Positions 43,596 through 52,718 of a stretch of 64,000 nucleotides of DNA are shown here, in pieces; the first letter of the stretch is position 1, and each line of letters opens with the position of its first letter. The DNA is from CAZFGK01 sp964518635. Lineage in GTDB: Bacteria; Zixibacteria; MSB-5A5; GN15; FEB-12. The notes under the pieces were generated by a model. It saw only the letters and a program-made list of their open reading frames with translations, did not search any database and was not told where the DNA came from. The stretch covers positions 62,001 through 126,000 of the forward strand of contig CAZFGK010000005.1 of assembly GCA_964518635.1 (NCBI GenBank), given 5' to 3'. The position numbers and the translations under genes are program-made.

Positions 43596-45998
43596 ATGAA
43601 TGAAATTTTCAAGAGAGTTCGCGCATTGATGTTTTGTTCTACATTAGTGCTTCTCGTTTCAGGTACACAAAATTCTATCACGGCTCAAGTTTTTGATGCT
43701 ACGATCTCCCTTACGACCTACGAGTTTTCAAGAAATGCTGCGATGGCTGATCTTGATCGTGACGGAATACTGGATATGTGGGTCCTGCTAGGTTTTGATG
43801 AAAAACTCGGAATTTGGTACGGGATTGGTGATGGATCCTTTAGAAAAGGACCCACGTATTCGACCCGCAATGATGAGAGTCATTTCGTAGTCGCTTTGAT
43901 TGATGGTGATTCGATTCCTGATGCATTGCTCACGAATCGCTTCAACAAAGAACTCGAAGTCTTTCTGGGTGATGACACTGGCGCGCTTGTCAGGATACCT
44001 TTTCAAACACTGCCGTCAATTCCTGTTGGTATGACAGTACTGGATGCAAACATGGACGGTCTTTCCGACCTCGTATACTCGACGGACAGCACTGTAGTCG
44101 TCATGAAAGGAGATGGCTCCGGGCAGTTCATTCTGGATACTACGTTCCAACTTTCAGGTTCCACAGCAGGTATAACAGTTGGATATTTTAATTCTGACAG
44201 CAGTCCCGATTTGTGCGTTGCTTTACCGGTCAACGGAGCGGTCGCAGTTCTGGCTGGGGATACTGCGTCCCGTTTTCTGGTGCTTCAGAACGCACCTATC
44301 GGCATGTCAACCCAGCAGGTTGTCGTCGGCGACTTTAATGATGACCAACATTCAGACCTGGCAGCAATTGACGGTACTCGAAATTCAATTGTCTCCTTGG
44401 ATGGTGACGGCTCTGGTGACTTTGCCAACAGAAGAGAGAAGTTGCTAGAAGGGAATCCCGTTGCGTTGGTGGCTGGGAGATTCGGTCAGGACAGCGATGA
44501 TGACCTGGCGGTATCATTTGATGGGGGGGAAGGGGATCGATTTGTCCTGATTTTCAACTCAACCGGTGATGACTGGGAGCAAAAAGCGGACACGATGGAG
44601 CTCACCTACGGTCCCGAATTGCTCTTCATGGCAGATTATAACAGAGATAGTGTTCCGGATATTATCGCACCGAATCGGGGAGATGGGCTCATTTTTCTTT
44701 TCGCAGGAAAGCAAGACGGCTCATTTTCATATACTCGCAAGCAATACTTCGACGATTGTCCGGCGATTGGTTTTTTTGGTAAGTTCAATGGTGATGAATT
44801 TCAAGATTTTGCTCTTAGAATGAGTTGCAATAGTACGAAGACAGTGGTGCTCATAAATGACAAGTTGGGAAGATTTCGAGTCACTTCAGAAATTGGTCAT
44901 ACTGGGAATGGATATCCAGTCGTAGATGATTTTACGCATGATGGAATTGATGATATCATTCTCTCACACTTTCCTGACAGCACAGTACGACTCTACGAGT
45001 CAGATAGCTCCGGTGCCTTTCGATTGTCTCGACTTATTGACTCGCAATTGGAATTGAAAAGCTCATTTTACCGCGGTTTCGACGTGAATCAGGACTCTTA
45101 CTGCGATCTCGTAGAGAATTCCTACTATCCGAGCAATGGACACCGTGTTCGGTTTGGAGATAGAAATGGAGAGTTCCATCCAGTACAGTCGATTGGAGCT
45201 TATCAAGTAGGAATAACTTTGGGGTATGGAGATTTCAACAATGATGCTTTCATAGACATTCTATTCTACGGTGGTAGTGATGGTGTCCATATCAGTCTTG
45301 GCTCAGACTCTGCGCCTCATACTACGAGCACTCCAATTCACATTGGCGAACCGCACAATCTTGCAGTTGGTGACATCAATGAAGACGGCAATCTTGATCT
45401 TGTAACATGTGGCTGGCTTTCTTGGACCAACGGAATACGTTCATACTATGCAACGGTACTAGGTAATGGAGATGGCACATTCAACTCTCCTGACACAGTT
45501 GAGTACGGTTATCAATCGAGCAGGATAGTTTTGCTGGATGCCGACACGGACGGTCATCTTGACTTAATGTTTACGGAATGGGCGCCCGGAGTAGTTTCTC
45601 TGTTTAAAGGTAAGGGAGATGGGTCGTTTAGTGATCCTGAAGTCTACTACTCTGGAGAGGGAGCTGTCGACATGCCCATCGCCGACATCAATGGCGACTA
45701 TTCCCCCGACGTGATAGTCACAAATCAGTTTGACTACTCAATTTCATTGCTCATGAATCGAAAGTCGTCGTCCTCCTGTTGTAACAGTCGTCGCGGCAAC
45801 GTCGATTGCGATCCTCGAAATCAAGTCGATATAGGTGATCTTATTGCGCTCGTCGACGAGCTGTTTATTGGCTTCCTGGGACTCTGCTGCGAAGAGTCGG
45901 CAAACGTCGACGGCACTCCCGGTGTTGATATCGGCGATTTGATCACACTCGTTGACCATCTGTTTATTACCTTCCAGCCGTTGCCGAGTTGCAACTAG
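43596..45998 (+). CDS. Secreted FG-GAP/VCBS-repeat protein with Cys-rich dockerin-like tail (copy A)
   Basis: An 800-residue exported protein. After a signal peptide (ALMFCSTLVLLVSG) the body is a string of FG-GAP/VCBS-type repeats with calcium-loop patterns such as DLDRDGILD, DFNDDQHSDLAA, DYNRDSVPDI and DINEDGNLDLV, forming one or more beta-propellers. The last 70 residues hold two dockerin-like units with flanking Cys pairs (SSSCC, NVDC, LCCEES, PSCN). I chose the ATG at 43596 to expose the signal peptide; a TATAAT box lies 60 bases upstream. Its downstream neighbour is a paralogue of identical length. Adhesion or surface display is plausible. Confidence 0.85.
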   Translation: MNEIFKRVRALMFCSTLVLLVSGTQNSITAQVFDATISLTTYEFSRNAAMADLDRDGILDMWVLLGFDEKLGIWYGIGDGSFRKGPTYSTRNDESHFVVALIDGDSIPDALLTNRFNKELEVFLGDDTGALVRIPFQTLPSIPVGMTVLDANMDGLSDLVYSTDSTVVVMKGDGSGQFILDTTFQLSGSTAGITVGYFNSDSSPDLCVALPVNGAVAVLAGDTASRFLVLQNAPIGMSTQQVVVGDFNDDQHSDLAAIDGTRNSIVSLDGDGSGDFANRREKLLEGNPVALVAGRFGQDSDDDLAVSFDGGEGDRFVLIFNSTGDDWEQKADTMELTYGPELLFMADYNRDSVPDIIAPNRGDGLIFLFAGKQDGSFSYTRKQYFDDCPAIGFFGKFNGDEFQDFALRMSCNSTKTVVLINDKLGRFRVTSEIGHTGNGYPVVDDFTHDGIDDIILSHFPDSTVRLYESDSSGAFRLSRLIDSQLELKSSFYRGFDVNQDSYCDLVENSYYPSNGHRVRFGDRNGEFHPVQSIGAYQVGITLGYGDFNNDAFIDILFYGGSDGVHISLGSDSAPHTTSTPIHIGEPHNLAVGDINEDGNLDLVTCGWLSWTNGIRSYYATVLGNGDGTFNSPDTVEYGYQSSRIVLLDADTDGHLDLMFTEWAPGVVSLFKGKGDGSFSDPEVYYSGEGAVDMPIADINGDYSPDVIVTNQFDYSISLLMNRKSSSSCCNSRRGNVDCDPRNQVDIGDLIALVDELFIGFLGLCCEESANVDGTPGVDIGDLITLVDHLFITFQPLPSCN
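45912..45996 (+). repeat. 85-bp repeat in the dockerin-like tail, copy A
   Basis: Matches 48465-48549 at 79 of 85 positions, with a 30-base identical run. Five of the six differences are synonymous. Confidence 0.8.
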
Positions 45999-46148
45999 TT
46001 ACATGTCGTTCTTTTGATTCTCACTCAAGGAAGGTCGAAATCAGATACGTTAAAGTGTGTGATTTCTTGATGTGAATAGCGACCAATTGGTGAGTTCTCG
46101 ACTTTCATTGTTGTTGATCCAAATCATCGATAGTCTGAGCATTTCGTC

Positions 46149-48551
46149 ATGAAGTCATATCATTCACGAAGAAGCGTGACAGAACCAGTCTTGACAGTTC
46201 TGGTTGCGATTTTAGTCGCCTTGATACCGACATGTTCTCATTCTCAAGTCTTTCGAGGTCCATTGCAATGTGACGTTCAGGGGTGGGTTACGGGGCTTTC
46301 TGTCGCGGATATTGATCGAGATGGGCACGTCGATATGGCGATTATTGAACAAACATCCGGTGATTCCCTGAATCTGAAGTTTGGTAATGGAGACGGCTCC
46401 TTCGAGGACGGACCTTCCTATGCACTTGGGGGACGTGCATTGGGCATTACATCTGCTCTCATCAACAGTGACTCCTTTCCGGATTTTGTTGTCGCGTATG
46501 CAAATCCGAATCACTTCAAGGTGTTTTTTGGTAGGTCCGGACGCCGGATTGAACTGAGCTATCACGAATTTTCAATCAGTCTCCCGATAGGGACTTTTCG
46601 CGTGGAAGACATAAATAACGACGGTTACGAAGATCTTGTAGTTTTGAGTTCGTCGGTCGACAGTCTCATCGTTTTTGATGGTGACTATGGGAGTTTTCGC
46701 AGGGCCCGGACTATCCCGCTCGGCTTTCGAGGGGACAATTTTAGCATTGTCAGTATTGATGGTGATTCGTTCATAGACCTCGTGGTTGCTAATAGTGATA
46801 ATCGCTCCATCAGTGTTTTCTTAGGAGCTGAAGCAGGAAACTTTCTTCCTGCTGGGTCATATTCTCTTCCAAACATCCCAAGACGATTGGCTGTAGGCGA
46901 CTTTGATGGAGACGGTTGGAAGGACATAGCGAGTTCAGACTCCGCTGGATCAATAGTATATGGATTTTCTGATGGGACATTTGGAAATCTGAAGGAGTTT
47001 CAGTTTCAGGGGATCGCATTTGCGTTTGCTTCTGCTGATTTCGACCAGGATGGGAGAGACGATCTTGCGTGGACAACCTATGAGTCTGCACGAAGACGGC
47101 TTTACACTCTTTTTCAGCGGAGCAATGAGTTACTCATTGAAGAACGGGTTCTGCCAAGAGGGCTTTCATTCGGCGGCATTGTTACGAATGATGTGAACGG
47201 CGATGGGAGAGAAGATATCTTTGCTGGGGGCTATGGATGCAACTGTGTTACGATTTTCCCGGGGGAGCCCGGAGGTACATTTGTTTTCCCTGTGAATCTC
47301 ACCGCAGGGATTCATCCTGCACCAATGTTCAGCGGAAAATTCAACAATGATCCATTTCCAGACTTTGTGGTGCTCAATATCTCAAGTCATGACGTGAGTA
47401 TATTCAGCAATGACTCAGGTAGGAGTTTTACTCATGAGATCGTGGCTACAGATGTTCAATTCTCCGGGGTCGAGCAAGTGGCTGATTTTGACAGAGACGG
47501 ATTTGATGACTTTCTGTCATGGAAGTACTCAGATTCGACTCTGCGCATTCACAAGTGTGACGGTGAAGCCTCTTTTCTTAGTCCAAAGACTATCGCCAAG
47601 GTTCCGATGCCGGTCAGATATCTCGCGACCGACATAAGTGGTGATGCTATAGTGGATCTGGTTGAGTCAGACTTGAGTCCGTCTTCCCCCCTCAAGGTAA
47701 GACTGGGAATCGGTGGGGGAGAGTTTGCTCCTTCATATTCACTCCAGTTGTTCAACCCGGAGACTGTTATGACGGCAGGAGATTATGACAAAGATGGTCG
47801 TAAGGACCTTGTGACTCAGGACGGGAACTCTCTGAATGTCAGATTAAACGATTCACTTTTGCAGTTTCAACGCTTTTGGGAAATTTCATTGCCTCACTAC
47901 GTCTTTCATGTCGCAACCGCCGACTTTAACGAAGACCAGAATCTTGATATGGCGTTTGCAGGTTATACGTTTTACTCTGGCCAACATCACGCGATCTTTG
48001 GCATCGCAAGAGGGAAGGGAAATGGTACTTTTTGGGCTATCGACACGATTTACCAGGGTAGCACGTTTGTGAGAGTATTGGCTGCTGACTTTGATAGTGA
48101 TGGGCATCAAGACGTTGCAGTATCTGATCGAGAGCTGAACACAATTTCGATATTTCTCGGTCTGGGAGACGGTTCTTTCAAGAGCCCTCAAGTCTATTTT
48201 TGCGATGGCGAATTGCCGACTGGGATGGTTTCTGAGGACTTCAATGGAGATAACTCCCCGGATTTGTTTGTGGCAATGGAATTGTCTTCAAGTATTGCGT
48301 GTCTCTACAATCGAGTGGCACGAGATAATTGTTGTTTTCGGTCAACCGGCAATCTCGATTGCGATCCGGCACATGTTGTCGATATCTCTGACCTTCTTGT
48401 ACTTGTAGACAAACTGTTCCTCAACTTTGGGGATATCTGTTGCGATGAATCTGCCGAAGTTGATGGCACCCCCGGTGTTGATATCGGCGACCTGATCAGA
48501 CTGGTTGACCATCTGTTTATTACCTTCCAGCCGCTGCCGAGTTGCAACTGA
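46149..48551 (+). CDS. Secreted FG-GAP/VCBS-repeat protein with Cys-rich dockerin-like tail (copy B)
   Basis: A paralogue of the preceding gene, also 800 residues, with a signal peptide (VLTVLVAILVALIPTCSHS), propeller repeats (DIDRDGHVDMA, DINNDGYEDLV, DFDGDGWKDIA, DVNGDGREDIF) and the same terminal module with NLDCDP, CCDESAEVDG and LPSCN. The body has diverged strongly from copy A while the last 85 bases are nearly the same. No ribosome site is obvious before the ATG. It lies 150 bases behind copy A. Confidence 0.85.
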   Translation: MKSYHSRRSVTEPVLTVLVAILVALIPTCSHSQVFRGPLQCDVQGWVTGLSVADIDRDGHVDMAIIEQTSGDSLNLKFGNGDGSFEDGPSYALGGRALGITSALINSDSFPDFVVAYANPNHFKVFFGRSGRRIELSYHEFSISLPIGTFRVEDINNDGYEDLVVLSSSVDSLIVFDGDYGSFRRARTIPLGFRGDNFSIVSIDGDSFIDLVVANSDNRSISVFLGAEAGNFLPAGSYSLPNIPRRLAVGDFDGDGWKDIASSDSAGSIVYGFSDGTFGNLKEFQFQGIAFAFASADFDQDGRDDLAWTTYESARRRLYTLFQRSNELLIEERVLPRGLSFGGIVTNDVNGDGREDIFAGGYGCNCVTIFPGEPGGTFVFPVNLTAGIHPAPMFSGKFNNDPFPDFVVLNISSHDVSIFSNDSGRSFTHEIVATDVQFSGVEQVADFDRDGFDDFLSWKYSDSTLRIHKCDGEASFLSPKTIAKVPMPVRYLATDISGDAIVDLVESDLSPSSPLKVRLGIGGGEFAPSYSLQLFNPETVMTAGDYDKDGRKDLVTQDGNSLNVRLNDSLLQFQRFWEISLPHYVFHVATADFNEDQNLDMAFAGYTFYSGQHHAIFGIARGKGNGTFWAIDTIYQGSTFVRVLAADFDSDGHQDVAVSDRELNTISIFLGLGDGSFKSPQVYFCDGELPTGMVSEDFNGDNSPDLFVAMELSSSIACLYNRVARDNCCFRSTGNLDCDPAHVVDISDLLVLVDKLFLNFGDICCDESAEVDGTPGVDIGDLIRLVDHLFITFQPLPSCN
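48465..48549 (+). repeat. 85-bp repeat in the dockerin-like tail, copy B
   Basis: Direct repeat of 45912-45996; it encodes the last dockerin-like unit and ends two bases before the stop codon TGA is complete. Confidence 0.8.
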
Positions 48552-48566
48552 GAGCTCTACCACCCC

Positions 48567-48595
48567 TTGACTCAATTCCCTCCAAGCCCTATCTT
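48567..48595 (+). promoter_or_regulatory. Candidate rpsU promoter
   Basis: TTGACT (48567-48572) and TATCTT (48590-48595) are spaced 17 bases. Transcription from here would give rpsU a leader of about 85 bases. Confidence 0.4.
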
Positions 48596-48687
48596 CAGAA
48601 TCCACTGCCAAGTGTCGATCTTGATCATACGTTCTAGATTCTTCCGACAGTGTCAAAATTCTAAAACGGTCAAAGGAGGTGTGTGAT

Positions 48688-48888
48688 TTGACCGGAGTAC
48701 GTGTTCGGGACGATGAGTCCTTTGAAAAAGCGCTGCGTCGCTTCAACAAGTTCTGCGAAAAAGCAGGCATTCTGTCCGACTTCAAGAAGCATCAACACTT
48801 CGAGAAGCCGTCCGAAACGCGCAAACGGAAATTAGCCGCTGCCAAGCGGAAATCCCGCCGTCAGCGCATGATCGACGAAAACTCCTAA
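48688..48888 (+). CDS. rpsU: 30S ribosomal protein bS21
   Basis: The small-subunit protein bS21, 66 residues, which sits near the anti-Shine-Dalgarno region of 16S rRNA. The pattern VRVRDDESFEKALRRFNKFC followed by a Lys/Arg-rich tail (ETRKRKLAAAKRKSRRQR) is typical. I place the start at TTG 48688, eight bases after a perfect AAAGGAGG; the GTG at 48679 overlaps that ribosome site. It heads the macromolecular synthesis run with yqeY and dnaG, though a terminator separates it from yqeY. Confidence 0.92.
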   Translation: MTGVRVRDDESFEKALRRFNKFCEKAGILSDFKKHQHFEKPSETRKRKLAAAKRKSRRQRMIDENS

Positions 48889-48973
48889 GCCCTCACGGCT
48901 GAAGACATCCCCGGCGGACACACCCGCAGGGAGCTTGGAATCAAGCAGTCGATTGACATGAATTTGTAATTCC

Positions 48974-49010
48974 ACTCAGGCGGCGATAATCGTCGCCTGA
49001 GTTGTTTTCC
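48974..49010 (+). terminator. Terminator after rpsU
   Basis: A 13-bp stem (ACTCAGGCGGCGA pairing with TCGTCGCCTGAGT, one G-U pair) with a TAA loop, followed by TGTTTTCC. It lies between rpsU and yqeY and may only attenuate readthrough. Confidence 0.75.
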
Positions 49011-49047
49011 CCCACACACCCCCTCCTTTACGAGAAGGCAAAATCTC

Positions 49048-49506
49048 ATGGGTCTGTATCAGAAACTGGAAGATGACATCAAAACCGCCATGAAGGCGCG
49101 CGACGCCGAGCGATTGACCGCACTTCGTGGACTCAAGTCGGACATCAAATACAAAATGATTGACGCCCCGGGTGGGATCGAAGCTGGGATGGATGATGCG
49201 GGTGTAATTTCGATTCTTTCGACCGCTGCCAAGAAACGGAAAGAATCAATAGAGCAGTACAAGGCGGCCGGACGACAGGAATTGGCTGACAAAGAGTCGT
49301 TTGAGCTGGCGATTATTCAGGAATATCTCCCCGCACAGATGCCCGAAGCGCAACTTCGGGAAATTATTGCCGCTTCTATCGCTGAAGCAGGAGCTACCAG
49401 CCCTGCGGACGCCGGAAAAGTGATGAAAGTGCTCATGCCTAAGGTCAAAGGGCTGGCGGACGGGAAGCTGGTCAACCAGCTCGTGTCGGAACTTCTTGCA
49501 AAGTAA
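49048..49506 (+). CDS. GatB/YqeY domain protein
   Basis: A 152-residue YqeY-type protein, related to the tRNA-binding tail of the amidotransferase subunit GatB; its exact role is unsettled. Features include MKARDAERLTALRGLKSDIK, the AAKKRKESIEQYKAAGRQEL segment and LPAQMPEAQLREII. The ATG is preceded by GAGAAGG. Linkage of rpsU, yqeY and dnaG is common in bacteria and is nearly preserved here. Confidence 0.92.
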   Translation: MGLYQKLEDDIKTAMKARDAERLTALRGLKSDIKYKMIDAPGGIEAGMDDAGVISILSTAAKKRKESIEQYKAAGRQELADKESFELAIIQEYLPAQMPEAQLREIIAASIAEAGATSPADAGKVMKVLMPKVKGLADGKLVNQLVSELLAK

Positions 49507-49558
49507 ATAAAAACATCTCTATCCTGTCTATCCGCAGCATCGGCTGCGAGACGATACT

Positions 49559-49610
49559 CGGCACTTTCAAGCTCCGGTTGCCGCCGCAGGTCGAAAGGTG
49601 CCGTTTTGTT
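49559..49610 (+). terminator. Possible terminator between yqeY and cvpA
   Basis: CGGCACTTTC pairs with GAAAGGTGCCG (one bulged base) around a 24-base loop, followed by TTTTGTTT. The long loop lowers confidence. Confidence 0.45.
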
Positions 49611-49655
49611 TGCTGAGTGAAAAATGTGGATAACTTGAGATAAGGAGTATCTCAG

Positions 49656-50285
49656 ATGAACTGGATAGACATTGTGATTATAGTCCTCCTTCTGACGTCG
49701 ATCATCATCGGCGCGAAGAAGGGGATGGTACGTGAGATTTCCGCCCTGCTGATCTTTCTTGCTGCCGGGATAACTTCCATCGCGACGATCGATCGTTTCG
49801 CTGCCTGGCTCAGTACCCAGATGGGGATGTCGTCGCTGATCTCGACGTTCTTCTCCTTCATGCTGCTGCTGGCGATCTCCTATGCGGCATTCAAGCTTGC
49901 CGGGATTCTTTTCTACAAGATCGCGTCGCTGAAAAGCATGGGAAAACAGGATCAGATGGGTGGGGCACTGGTCGGCTTTGTTCGGGGATGGGTGGCGGTC
50001 GGTTTTCTGGTAATGCTCACCTTCCTTCTGCCGATGCCGGAGAAATTCTATACCGCTTTTGAGAAGTCCTTCATCGGACCGCTCGCTGCAAAGACTGTCC
50101 CGATGATCTACGAGAGCACAAGCTTGATCCATCCGAAAAGCCCGAGTTTCATTGACAAGATGCAGACCACGATTCTTGCTTCACAAGGGCCGCTGGACAA
50201 CGGGAAGCAGGACGCCTACCGGGTTCTCTACCAGATGGAGCGTTTTTTCACCCTCAGTGGGGACAAAACCACAACCAAAACCTGA
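49656..50285 (+). CDS. CvpA family membrane protein
   Basis: A 209-residue inner-membrane protein of the CvpA family, named for colicin V production and linked to envelope stress tolerance. Four hydrophobic segments span residues 1-130, with the family opening NWIDIVIIVLLLTSIIIGAKKG and the glycine-rich GALVGFVRGW. The ATG has AAGGAG upstream. It precedes mutS2 by 48 bases, a frequent cvpA-mutS2 pairing. Confidence 0.9.
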   Translation: MNWIDIVIIVLLLTSIIIGAKKGMVREISALLIFLAAGITSIATIDRFAAWLSTQMGMSSLISTFFSFMLLLAISYAAFKLAGILFYKIASLKSMGKQDQMGGALVGFVRGWVAVGFLVMLTFLLPMPEKFYTAFEKSFIGPLAAKTVPMIYESTSLIHPKSPSFIDKMQTTILASQGPLDNGKQDAYRVLYQMERFFTLSGDKTTTKT

Positions 50286-50333
50286 CGAAAAAGAAAATCT
50301 CACTTTTTAGCGGCCATCTCTGTCGAAGCGGGG

Positions 50334-52718
50334 ATGGCCGTAGTAGTTTTCAGTATGTACTCCGCACACGCACTTGAAAGTCTGGAATTCCCCAAAGTCG
50401 TCGCCATGGTGGTCGGGCAATCGCTGACCGCTGCGGGGAAACGTCGTGCGCAGGCGATTGTGCCTATACCAGATATCGCAGATCGTCGCAAACGCTTGGT
50501 CGAATCCCGCCAAATGTATGACATTCGCAGATTCGGGAATCCATTTCCTTTGGAGCGGATGGAGGAGATCCGACCAATTATCGACGAAGCGAAAGTTGTC
50601 GGGACGATGCTGGAGCCAATCGAGTGTCTGCAAATTTCACGGATGCAGAAACTCGTTCATTCACTGATTGATTACGAACCGGGGGGGGAGATCGGCTGGG
50701 AATCAGTGCATGAGTATATCGACATGTGCAAGAAGCTCCCGCGCATCGTACAGGCGGTCGATAAGGCGATCGACGCTGACGGACAGATCAAAGAGCACGC
50801 CAGCCCGGCACTGACTCGACTGCGAAGAGAGCTGCAGGAGAGTAAATCGAAAGTGATTTCACAGTTAGAGCGTCAGATTTCCGCCTCTCGTTCAAAAGAG
50901 GGATGGCAGGATGATGTCGTCACGATGCGGAACGGTCGCTATGTCGTGCCGATTCCGACCAGTCGATATCGTGAGGGATCGGGGATTCTGCATGATCGAA
51001 GTCAATCCGGTCAGACGATGTTTGTCGAGCCATCGGATGCAGTTGAACTGAATAATCGTCTGCAGCGGATTGAGCAGCAGATTCAGGAAGAGATTCATCG
51101 CATTCTGCTGGAAATCACCGAACTGATTCGCGAATCAGCATTTCAACTTCTAGAGCATGAGAGAATCATCGCACATCTTGATCTTTTGCACTCTCTTGCC
51201 GGAGCGGCATTGATCTACCGCGGGGAGCAGTGTCAACTTTCTGAAGATTCGTCGGTCGATCTGCGTGAGGCACGTCATCCGTTACTCGTGCATTCACTCG
51301 GTTTTGAGAAGGTGATTTCGAATTCGATTTCAGTTGGAGCGGATCGCCAGCTGGTAATTATCTCCGGTCCGAACACTGGCGGGAAGACCGTCGCGATGAA
51401 GACCATCGGGCTGCTAGCGGTGATGGGTTCTGCCGGAATGCTGATACCAGCGAGGGATACCTCTACAGTTGGTGAATTCAGTCAGATTTTCGTCGACATC
51501 GGAGATGAGCAGTCGCTTGAACTTTCTCTGTCGACTTTTTCCTCTCACATGGTGCATATCATTGAAGCGGTCAACGGGGCGGATGATCGTTCTCTCGTTT
51601 TGCTTGATGAAGTCGGTGTCGGGACCGACCCAAAAGAGGGGGCGGCACTCGCGGAAGTGATCATTCTTGATCTTGCCCACAAAGGGGCGAAGGGGATAGT
51701 GACCACACACTATTCGCCACTGAAATCACTTCCAATGGAGCATGTGGAACTTGAGAATGCATCGATGGCATTCAACAAGGAGACTCTCGCGCCAAGCTAT
51801 CGACTAGAAATCGGTATTCCGGGGTCGTCGTATGCAATCGAGATTGCTCGGCGACTGGGGCTGAAAAATGAACTGTGTGAAAAGGCGGCATCTCTGATTG
51901 GATCGGGGGAGCGTTCGGTCGATTTCCTGATTGATTCACTTCAGCGAGAGCTAGGTCAGCTGCGACAAGACCGTCAGTCACTTACTGAACGCCTAGGAAA
52001 AGCAACAGAGCTTGAATCATTCTATCGTACTCAGCTTGAAAAAGTGACTCGCGAAACCGGCGAGATCAAAGAAAAGGCCCTCGCTGAGACCAGACAGTTG
52101 ATTGATTCTACACGAAAAGAAGGGGAACGACTTGTTGCCGAGATTCGTACGAGTCAGGCCTCGCAGGAAAAAGTTCGTGAGCTCAAAGATCATCTCAAAG
52201 TGGTAGAAGCAAAATTAGCGAAGCTGAGCGAGACCAAAGCGAAGCCAAAGAAAAGTTCAATTACTTATTCTGTAGGCGATAAAGTGCGGGTCGATTCACT
52301 GGGACGTGACGGGGTAATCGAAGCCCTCCTCGGTGATGACAAGGCGCGTATTGCAATAGGAACGATGAGTTCAATCGTTGAGCTTCGTCAACTGAGTCCG
52401 GTCGGTGAACAGACGACAAATGTGCGTCGTGCTCGGAGTTCTCGGTCATCTGATGCGAGTGATGACCGTGCCATGAGTCCGGAGATTCATCTGCGCGGGA
52501 TGACGGTCGAAGAGGCGATGGAATCGCTGGAACGATATCTGGATCAGGCGGTTCTGGCGGGACTGACGCAGGTCTATGTCGTACATGGAAAAGGAACAGG
52601 GACGCTGCGAAAGCGTCTGACCGATTTTCTACGGAAACATCCCGAGATCAAATCACTTCGACTAGGTGATTGGAACGAAGGAGGGGCGGGGGTTACTATT
52701 GCAACCCTGAAGTCATGA
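50334..52718 (+). CDS. mutS2: MutS2 ATPase/endonuclease
   Basis: A 794-residue MutS2, which in various bacteria suppresses recombination or rescues collided ribosomes. The core and clamp occupy residues 1-330, the ATPase has Walker A GPNTGGKT (345-352) and Walker B LVLLDEVGVGTDP, a coiled coil lies at about 520-640, and a C-terminal Smr nuclease domain shows IHLRGMTVEEAM and HGKGTGTLRKRL. The first ATG is kept; M8 is an alternative. It overlaps dnaG by four bases. Confidence 0.93.
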   Translation: MAVVVFSMYSAHALESLEFPKVVAMVVGQSLTAAGKRRAQAIVPIPDIADRRKRLVESRQMYDIRRFGNPFPLERMEEIRPIIDEAKVVGTMLEPIECLQISRMQKLVHSLIDYEPGGEIGWESVHEYIDMCKKLPRIVQAVDKAIDADGQIKEHASPALTRLRRELQESKSKVISQLERQISASRSKEGWQDDVVTMRNGRYVVPIPTSRYREGSGILHDRSQSGQTMFVEPSDAVELNNRLQRIEQQIQEEIHRILLEITELIRESAFQLLEHERIIAHLDLLHSLAGAALIYRGEQCQLSEDSSVDLREARHPLLVHSLGFEKVISNSISVGADRQLVIISGPNTGGKTVAMKTIGLLAVMGSAGMLIPARDTSTVGEFSQIFVDIGDEQSLELSLSTFSSHMVHIIEAVNGADDRSLVLLDEVGVGTDPKEGAALAEVIILDLAHKGAKGIVTTHYSPLKSLPMEHVELENASMAFNKETLAPSYRLEIGIPGSSYAIEIARRLGLKNELCEKAASLIGSGERSVDFLIDSLQRELGQLRQDRQSLTERLGKATELESFYRTQLEKVTRETGEIKEKALAETRQLIDSTRKEGERLVAEIRTSQASQEKVRELKDHLKVVEAKLAKLSETKAKPKKSSITYSVGDKVRVDSLGRDGVIEALLGDDKARIAIGTMSSIVELRQLSPVGEQTTNVRRARSSRSSDASDDRAMSPEIHLRGMTVEEAMESLERYLDQAVLAGLTQVYVVHGKGTGTLRKRLTDFLRKHPEIKSLRLGDWNEGGAGVTIATLKS

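Noticed and set aside
45775..48551. Dockerin-coding repeats considered as CRISPR-like or satellite DNA
   Set aside because: They are in frame, differ mostly at synonymous sites and have no spacers.
49317..50132. Long open frame (271 codons) on the minus strand across yqeY and cvpA
   Set aside because: It is antisense to two well-supported genes, has a low-complexity charged composition and no family pattern.
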